From Clostridia bacterium (GTDB lineage Bacteria; Bacillota; Peptococcia; Peptococcales; BICA1-8), in NCBI GenBank assembly GCA_030154225.1, contig JASKKI010000017.1:1-38982 (forward strand): a stretch of 38,982 nucleotides of DNA. The letters run 5' to 3'. The position numbers and the translations under genes were made by a program. Numbering within the stretch: position 1 is the stretch's first letter; every line of letters starts with the position of its first letter. Below the pieces are notes generated by a model. It made no database searches and had not been told where the DNA came from. It saw only the letters and a list, made by a program, of their open reading frames with translations. Shown here in pieces: positions 33,944 through 38,982 of the stretch.

Positions 33944-35188
33944 TTGCAGTCCGAAATTATTAGTGTAGGAACAGAACTATTACTAGGAGATATTTTGGAT
34001 ACTAACTCCAATTATTTAGCTAAAGAACTGGCCAGGTTGGGGATAGATGTATTCTACCTTTCTTCAGTAGGAGATAACCTGACTAGGATACAGGATGCTA
34101 TTAGAATAGCTGCATCTAGATCAGATCTTATTATTCTTACCGGAGGATTGGGTCCTACCGATGATGATTTAACCAAGCAAGCTTTAAGTAATGTTTTAGG
34201 GCTTCCTCTTTATGAGGAGGCCAAGGAAGTAGCTAGATTGAATAATTTTTTCAAAAAAAGGGGGGTAAAAATGTCTTTAAATAATCTCCGGCAGGCTTTA
34301 ATCCCCCAAGGAGCAATAATTTTAGAAAATGCCATTGGTACAGCAAGTGGAATTATAGTAAATAAGGATGAAAAATACTTTATTTTACTTCCGGGACCGC
34401 CTTCAGAAATGAAGCATGTTTTTGAAAAGCAGGTTAAACCTTGGTTAAAAGCAAATATATCAACCAGTAGAGATTATCTTCATTCCCATACTTTAAAATT
34501 TATTGGTATTTCAGAATCAAGGTTGAATTTTGAAATAGAAGATATTTTGAATAATAATGCTAATCCAACTGTAGCCTTATTAGCCAAAAATGGTGAAATT
34601 CACTGTCGTCTAACGGCCAAGGTTAAATCACAATGGGAATTTGAAATGCTTATTGACCCTGTAAAAAAAGAGATATTAGAGAGGGTCGGTCAATATTATT
34701 ATGGAGATGATGATATTAGCTTGGAACAAATTATTGGAAAAATGCTTACTGAAAAAAACTTGACCCTGGTTACTGCAGAATCATGTACAGGAGGTATGAT
34801 TGCTCAAAGGATAACCAGTATCCCGGGTAGTTCAGAATATTTTTTAGGTAGTATAGTTGCTTATGCTAACAGTGTTAAAGAAAACATACTGAACGTACCT
34901 AGAGAAATTTTAAGTAATTACGGTGCAGTTAGCAAAGAAACAGCATTGGCTATGGCCGAAGAAGTAAAAAAAGTACTTAAATCAGACCTGGGTCTGGCCA
35001 TTACGGGAATTGCTGGTCCTGGTGGAGGAACAGAAGAAAAGCCGGTAGGCCTGATATATATTGCCCTGGTTGGGTACAATATAAATGTTTGTAAAAAATA
35101 TATTTTTACCGGCACGAGAAATGATATCAGGTGGCGTTCTTCTACCTGGGCATTAAATTTATTAAGAAGGAGTATAGAAGAACTTTGA
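33944..35188 (+). CDS. cinA: CinA-like protein (competence/damage-inducible, NMN amidohydrolase domain)
   Basis: The 414-residue protein has an N-terminal MoCF/COG1058 domain (SEIISVGTELLLGDILDTNS, LTGGLGPTDDDLTKQA) and a C-terminal CinA domain with VTAESCTGGMIAQRITSIPG and AITGIAGPGGGTEEKPVGL. The C-terminal domain hydrolyses nicotinamide mononucleotide amide in characterised members and the N-terminal domain acts on ADP-ribose-type nucleotides. TTG 33944 follows GGGTGAT by 5 nt. Its position near recA is conserved in Firmicutes. Confidence 0.94.
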   Translation: MQSEIISVGTELLLGDILDTNSNYLAKELARLGIDVFYLSSVGDNLTRIQDAIRIAASRSDLIILTGGLGPTDDDLTKQALSNVLGLPLYEEAKEVARLNNFFKKRGVKMSLNNLRQALIPQGAIILENAIGTASGIIVNKDEKYFILLPGPPSEMKHVFEKQVKPWLKANISTSRDYLHSHTLKFIGISESRLNFEIEDILNNNANPTVALLAKNGEIHCRLTAKVKSQWEFEMLIDPVKKEILERVGQYYYGDDDISLEQIIGKMLTEKNLTLVTAESCTGGMIAQRITSIPGSSEYFLGSIVAYANSVKENILNVPREILSNYGAVSKETALAMAEEVKKVLKSDLGLAITGIAGPGGGTEEKPVGLIYIALVGYNINVCKKYIFTGTRNDIRWRSSTWALNLLRRSIEEL

Positions 35189-36555
35189 GATACTGGTTTG
35201 GGATAATATTACTTTCCACAATAGGTACATTGTTATTCATAAGTTTATTTGGGAATATGAACTTTAATTTCGAAGCCTTGGAATTTCAAATTGGTATACA
35301 AATTTTTGATCACGGCTTTACTGATATAAAAATACCTCCTATTGGAAGTATTAGAGCTAAAACCCATATTGCTCCTTTAAAATTTACTGTTAGTTTACAA
35401 AATATTGATTTAAAATTATTACAGGGTTTACTGGAAACTACTCCAGACAAACAAAAACTTTTAAAAGACTTTGAAAATAAAATTTTTAAAGTAGGAAAAA
35501 TTTTTTTAATAAGATTGTTTTTTCTAGCTATAACGGGTGGAATAGCAGGAAGCTTACTATATGAAAGGAAGAAAATAAAGCCTCTACTTTGTGGTATTCT
35601 GGTAGGGGTTTTCATTTATACAGTATTAATATTAGGAAGCATAGCAACCTTTGATGTAAACGCTTTTAAAAATCCCGAATATCAAGGTGCTCTCGAAGCT
35701 GCTCCCTGGATGATAGGGATGGCTGAACAAGCATTTGTTAAATTAGATACTTTAAGTCAGCAGTTGGAATTAATGGCTAAAAATTTTTATGTTTTGTTTG
35801 AAAAAATTAATTCTCTACAAACCTTAAGTAGTTCAGAGGGGACATTAAAAGTATTACATGTTTCCGATTTTCATAATAATCGTGCTGCATTAAAGTTTGT
35901 TACCCAAGTTGTGAAAAGTTTTAATGTGGATTTTGTTATCGATTCAGGAGATTTTACAGATTATGCCACACCTATCGAAGCCCAGCTGCTAGAATATCTT
36001 AAAGAAATGCCTGTTCCTTATGTGTTTATAGCAGGAAATCATGATGCACCATCTATTATAAAAAAATTACAACAGTTTCCCCAGGTCAAAGTGATAAATG
36101 AAGGAGTAGTAAATATAAAAAACTTAAGAATTCTTGGATTACATGATCCGGCTTCATTAACAAATGAAGTAATTCCACCGGATCCGGAACTGGTAAGTAT
36201 ATATCAAAATAAATTATTAGATTTGTGGGCAAAGAATAAGGAAAATCCACCTGATATAGTTGCCATTCACAACTACCGCATTGGTAAGATTCTTGTTAAT
36301 AAGGCTTCTTTAATACTTCATGGTCATGACCATGAATTTAAAATTTATCAAGACGGAGAAACTTTAATAGTTGATGCTGGCACCGCCGGTGCTGCAGGAA
36401 TTAGAGGATTACAAGCTACTAAAGAAATTCCTTATACAGTTGCTTTACTTCATTTTCAAAAAAATGATAATAAGTATAAACTCTCAGCCATTGATTCTAT
36501 TAAAGTATTTAATTTACAAAGCGGATTTATCTTGGAAAGAAAAGTTATACCGTAA
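35185..36555 (+). CDS. Membrane-anchored metallophosphoesterase
   Basis: The roughly 456-residue protein has an N-terminal membrane helix (about 4-22), an extracytoplasmic beta-rich stretch, and two further helices (about 110-130 and 133-156). A calcineurin-like phosphoesterase domain follows with DFH (D228, H230), SGDFTD, GNHD (284-287) and HGHDH (379-383). The metal-binding motifs are complete. Substrate is unknown. TTG 35185 is preferred because it overlaps the cinA stop (TTGA) and follows AAGGAG; a GTG at 35131 would overlap cinA by 58 nt. It is probably co-translated with cinA. Confidence 0.82.
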   Translation: MRYWFGIILLSTIGTLLFISLFGNMNFNFEALEFQIGIQIFDHGFTDIKIPPIGSIRAKTHIAPLKFTVSLQNIDLKLLQGLLETTPDKQKLLKDFENKIFKVGKIFLIRLFFLAITGGIAGSLLYERKKIKPLLCGILVGVFIYTVLILGSIATFDVNAFKNPEYQGALEAAPWMIGMAEQAFVKLDTLSQQLELMAKNFYVLFEKINSLQTLSSSEGTLKVLHVSDFHNNRAALKFVTQVVKSFNVDFVIDSGDFTDYATPIEAQLLEYLKEMPVPYVFIAGNHDAPSIIKKLQQFPQVKVINEGVVNIKNLRILGLHDPASLTNEVIPPDPELVSIYQNKLLDLWAKNKENPPDIVAIHNYRIGKILVNKASLILHGHDHEFKIYQDGETLIVDAGTAGAAGIRGLQATKEIPYTVALLHFQKNDNKYKLSAIDSIKVFNLQSGFILERKVIP

Positions 36556-36643
36556 AGGTGCAGAGTTCATAATTTTTTCATAGTTAATATTAATTGTCCG
36601 ATAATATCTATTATTTGTCATTGATATTTTGGGAGGTGAGCTG

Positions 36644-37198
36644 ATGCGGTGTTTTCTAGCCTTACCATTAGAAATGCAAGTTAAAAACTATATTTATAAT
36701 TTACAATTAGATCTAAAGAAATCCCTAGCCTTTAATGCTAAATGGGTTAAAAAAGAAAATTTACATTTAACAGTTAAATTTTTAGGAGAGATAGAAAAAT
36801 TTCATTTATCTATAATAGAAGAAGTACTAAAACCGTTTATAGCCACAATTCCTAAACTACAATTTCAGACTGGTAATTTAGGTGTTTTTCCTAATTATAA
36901 AAATCCTCGAATAATTTGGTTGGGGTTAGAAGGAAAAACCGAAGCTTTGCTTAATTTATACAATAAATGTGATGAAATTTCAAAAGCTTTAGGTTTACCA
37001 GAATCAAATACGTTATTTCAACCTCATATTACACTTGCCAGGATTAAAAATATTAAATATTTTGACTACAATTTTTCACAAATAAATGACAATGATTCCC
37101 AGGAAATTGTTTTTGATAAATTAGTTTTGTATGAAAGTATTTTAACTCCACGGGGACCTATCTATACTGAATTGCAAAAATTTCCTTTTAATTGTTGA
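36644..37198 (+). CDS. thpR: RNA 2',3'-cyclic phosphodiesterase (2H family)
   Basis: ThpR hydrolyses 2',3'-cyclic phosphate ends of RNA; the group is also called 2'-5' RNA ligase. The 184-residue protein begins MRCFLALPLE and has both H-x-T motifs, HLTV (H41, T43) and HITL (H128, T130), which form the active site. ATG 36644 lies 7 nt after GGAGG at 36632-36636. The recA promoter begins within its last codons. Location between cinA and recA is common in Clostridia. Confidence 0.92.
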   Translation: MRCFLALPLEMQVKNYIYNLQLDLKKSLAFNAKWVKKENLHLTVKFLGEIEKFHLSIIEEVLKPFIATIPKLQFQTGNLGVFPNYKNPRIIWLGLEGKTEALLNLYNKCDEISKALGLPESNTLFQPHITLARIKNIKYFDYNFSQINDNDSQEIVFDKLVLYESILTPRGPIYTELQKFPFNC

Positions 37199-37224
37199 CA
37201 AAACATTATAAATATAATTATAAT
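37195..37224 (+). promoter_or_regulatory. recA promoter
   Basis: TTGACA (37195-37200) and TATAAT (37219-37224) are 18 nt apart. The -35 box overlaps the thpR stop codon. Confidence 0.85.
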
Positions 37225-37228
37225 AAAA

Positions 37229-37242
37229 CGAACAAACGTTTG
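37229..37242 (+). promoter_or_regulatory. LexA (SOS) operator of recA
   Basis: CGAACAAACGTTTG at 37229-37242 matches the Gram-positive LexA/DinR box CGAAC-N4-GTTYG. It lies 5 nt downstream of the -10 box, at the expected transcription start, where LexA would block transcription until DNA damage. Confidence 0.88.
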
Positions 37243-37262
37243 GGATTTGAGGAGGAAAATTA

Positions 37263-38294
37263 ATGTCTGATAAACGGAAAGCCTTAGAAATAGCCTTAAA
37301 TCAAATTGAAAAGCAATTTGGCAAAGGCTCAATTATGAAATTGGGAGAACAAGCTAAACTAAATGTGGAAGTAATTCCAACTGGTTCCCTGGCTTTAGAT
37401 GCAGCTTTAGGTGTTGGGGGGGTACCCAGGGGGCGGGTAATAGAGATTTTTGGGCCGGAATCGTCAGGTAAAACTACCGTTGCTCTTCATATAATTGCCG
37501 AAGCGCAAAAAGCAGGTGGTGCCGCCGCCTTTGTTGATGCTGAACACGCTTTGGATCCTGTTTATGCTAAAAATTTAGGTGTAGATATTGATAATTTATT
37601 AGTATCCCAACCAGATACCGGTGAACAAGCTTTAGAAATTGCTGAAGCATTAGTTAGAAGTGGAGCTTTAGATGTTATTGTTATTGACTCCGTTGCTGCT
37701 CTAGTCCCAAGGGCGGAAATTGAAGGTGAAATGGGGGATGCCCATGTTGGTTTGCAAGCCCGTTTAATGTCCCAGGCTTTGCGCAAATTGACGGGCTCAA
37801 TTAGTAAATCACGAACTACAGCAATATTTATAAATCAAATTAGAGAAAAAGTAGGAGTTATGTTTGGTAATCCAGAAACAACTCCTGGTGGTAGAGCATT
37901 AAAATTTTACGCTTCAATACGCATGGAGGTAAGACGAGTCGATTCTTTAAAACAAGGTGTAGATATGGTTGGTAATAGAACCAGGGTTAAAATTGTAAAA
38001 AATAAAGTTGCTCCTCCTTTTAAACAAGCTGATTTTGATATAATGTACGGACAAGGTATTTCTCGGGAAGGAAGTATTTTGGATTTAGGAACTGATTTAG
38101 ATGTTATTAAAAAAAGTGGTGCCTGGTATTCATACGGTGATGAGCGCTTAGGTCAAGGAAGGGAAAATGCTAAAGAATTTTTAAAAGAAAATTCCGATTT
38201 ATGTAAAGCTATTGAACTAAAAATAAAACAGATTTTAAATATCCCTGTTAATCAAGAGGAAGTATCTAAAGAAAATGACCTTGGAAAAAGCTAA
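37263..38294 (+). CDS. recA: Recombinase RecA
   Basis: RecA forms filaments on single-stranded DNA, carries out strand exchange and triggers LexA self-cleavage. The 343-residue protein has Walker [10 protein letters not shown] (64-72), [16 protein letters not shown], the L2-region signature [19 protein letters not shown] and a C-terminal domain ([21 protein letters not shown]). ATG 37263 follows GAGGAGG. Its last 20 nt overlap recX. Regulation by LexA is indicated by the upstream operator. Confidence 0.98.
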   Translation: MSDKRKALEIALNQIEKQFGKGSIMKLGEQAKLNVEVIPTGSLALDAALGVGGVPRGRVIEIFGPESSGKTTVALHIIAEAQKAGGAAAFVDAEHALDPVYAKNLGVDIDNLLVSQPDTGEQALEIAEALVRSGALDVIVIDSVAALVPRAEIEGEMGDAHVGLQARLMSQALRKLTGSISKSRTTAIFINQIREKVGVMFGNPETTPGGRALKFYASIRMEVRRVDSLKQGVDMVGNRTRVKIVKNKVAPPFKQADFDIMYGQGISREGSILDLGTDLDVIKKSGAWYSYGDERLGQGRENAKEFLKENSDLCKAIELKIKQILNIPVNQEEVSKENDLGKS

Positions 38295-38718
38295 AAATCA
38301 AGCTTTAAAATATTTATCTTATCGCCCCCGTACAGTATGGGAAGTTAGAATATATTTAGAAAAAAAGAAATATGATTGGGAAATAATCAACCAAGCTATT
38401 GATTATTTAAAACAATTATCCTACTTGGATGATGAACAATTTTGTAGGTTATGGATTGAAAGTCGGATTAGGCTCAAACCTATGGGTAAAAAGCGCCTTT
38501 ATGCTGAACTGGTGCAGAAAGGGATTTCTCCGGATTTAATTGAACAGTCTTTAATTGAAAATATAAATGATGAGCTAGAACTGAGTCTAGCCAGAGATTT
38601 GGCTGTAAATAAATTGATAAAAATTTATGAGAACAAGGAAAAAATCATTAATTTTCTCTACCGGAGAGGTTTTGCCCCTGAGTTAATTTTTAAAGTAGTA
38701 GAAGAAATATTTTCTTGA
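38275..38718 (+). CDS. recX: Regulatory protein RecX
   Basis: RecX binds RecA filaments and limits their activity. The 147-residue all-helical protein has the tandem three-helix repeats of the family ([57 protein letters not shown]). It starts within recA (20-nt overlap), so it is co-regulated and coupled to recA, the usual arrangement. A GAGGAAG inside recA serves as the ribosome binding site. Confidence 0.93.
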   Translation: MTLEKAKNQALKYLSYRPRTVWEVRIYLEKKKYDWEIINQAIDYLKQLSYLDDEQFCRLWIESRIRLKPMGKKRLYAELVQKGISPDLIEQSLIENINDELELSLARDLAVNKLIKIYENKEKIINFLYRRGFAPELIFKVVEEIFS

Positions 38719-38744
38719 CAAATTCCAGTTACTACCACTATATT
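38715..38744 (+). promoter_or_regulatory. First of two tandem promoters after recX
   Basis: TTGACA (38715-38720) and TATATT (38739-38744) are 18 nt apart; the -35 overlaps the recX stop. The block TTCTTGACA-AATTC around it is repeated 31 nt downstream. Confidence 0.7.
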
Positions 38745-38745
38745 C

Positions 38746-38774
38746 TTGACATAATTCATAATAAACATTAAAAT
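38746..38774 (+). promoter_or_regulatory. Second tandem promoter after recX
   Basis: TTGACA (38746-38751) and TAAAAT (38769-38774) are 17 nt apart. It would start transcription near 38781, just before the rod-like RNA. Confidence 0.75.
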
Positions 38775-38780
38775 AAAATC

Positions 38781-38956
38781 CGAGGAAAACTGTTTATAGA
38801 AATTACCCTATTAATTGCGGGTTTTTATATATTTTTGATATATATAAAAGTTTATATATACCTTTAGTTTGATTTGAAAAAATCAATAACCCATTTTTGG
38901 GAAGGGATTTGTATATACCGTACCCGTTAGGATAATAGTGTAGTTTCTATAAAACC
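38781..38956 (+). ncRNA. Candidate structured RNA or leader, unassigned
   Basis: Four helices stack in register: 38792-38806 with 38940-38955 (15 pairs, one bulge), 38808-38813 with 38933-38938, 38817-38822 with 38922-38927, and 38826-38831 with 38912-38917. The apical 80 nt contains small hairpins such as CCCA-TTTTT-TGGG. It is preceded by promoters and followed by a terminator, and no open reading frame fits. It resembles the rod of a 6S-type RNA in outline, but lacks an obvious large central bubble. It could also be a cis-regulatory leader of the next gene, outside the window. Confidence 0.5.
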
Positions 38957-38978
38957 GAGTTTTTACTCGGTTTTTATT
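38951..38978 (+). terminator. Terminator at the window end
   Basis: AAACCGAG (38952-38959) pairs with CTCGGTTT (38966-38973) around a 6-nt loop, followed by TTATTATT. Its 5' arm overlaps the 3' strand of the closing helix of the upstream RNA by a few nucleotides, so the two may compete. Confidence 0.85.
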
Positions 38979-38982
38979 ATTG

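Noticed and set aside
36371-36583. 70-codon plus-strand frame inside the phosphoesterase gene
   Set aside because: It overlaps the catalytic domain in another frame and has no convincing ribosome binding site.
1-38982. CRISPR arrays, tRNA or rRNA genes, restriction or known antiphage systems
   Set aside because: No regularly spaced repeats, tRNA T-loop signatures or rRNA segments were seen, and the genes present are core functions.

Overview
The window is AT-rich bacterial chromosome with all genes on the plus strand. It suggests a spore-forming anaerobic member of the Firmicutes, most likely class Clostridia. The evidence is the Bacillus/Clostridium-type gene order (rimP-nusA-ylxR-ylxQ-infB-rbfA-nrnA-truB-ribF, rpsO-pnp-ylxY-mlpA-ymxH, dpaAB-asd-dapG-dapA, rnj-tepA-ylzJ, ftsK/spoIIIE, rimO-pgsA-cinA-recA-recX), the dipicolinate synthase genes, and strong AGGAGG ribosome binding sites. 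Gene content is core housekeeping. No tRNA, rRNA, CRISPR array, prophage or intact insertion sequence was seen.

Layout. 1-295: spacer with a terminator. 296-7807: translation operon (rimP, nusA, ylxR, ylxQ, infB, rbfA, nrnA, truB, ribF). 7838-8340: two small unidentified genes, the first behind a hairpin that covers its ribosome binding site. 8342-11042: rpsO with a consensus promoter and a long leader hairpin, then pnp. 11046-15652: a YlxY-type deacetylase with a sporulation-like promoter, a secreted D,D-carboxypeptidase, an M16 peptidase, an all-alpha dUTPase, a small membrane protein and a YmxH-type PRC-barrel protein. 15683-21738: a consensus promoter and lysine riboswitch with terminator, then dapB, dpaA, dpaB, asd, dapG, dapA. 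This is the aspartate-to-diaminopimelate/dipicolinate branch, with a likely internal mother-cell promoter before dpaA. 21739-22137: a spacer with a 152-nt nested inverted repeat. 22138-24911: RNase J (apparently starting at AUA), TepA, YlzJ. 25282-29198: uppP, ftsK/spoIIIE, a RodZ-like protein. 29316-31614: rimO, pgsA, pgpA. 31712-33744: a membrane protein of unknown function coupled to a compact FtsH-like protease. 33944-38718: cinA, a membrane-anchored phosphoesterase, thpR, recA (with LexA box), recX. 38715-38982: tandem promoters, a long rod-like RNA and a terminator.

How the genes work together. The first block builds the initiation and ribosome-maturation machinery. rpsO-pnp and rnj add RNA decay. 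The lysine-pathway operon feeds both peptidoglycan cross-links (diaminopimelate) and spore-core dipicolinate, and sits among envelope and sporulation genes (carboxypeptidase, ylxY, ymxH, uppP, ftsK/spoIIIE). The last third combines phospholipid synthesis, membrane proteolysis and DNA repair.

The parts most worth a second look are the AUA start of RNase J, the rod-like RNA after recX, the nested inverted repeat after dapA, the two-gene module before rpsO, and the compact FtsH-like protease with its partner.
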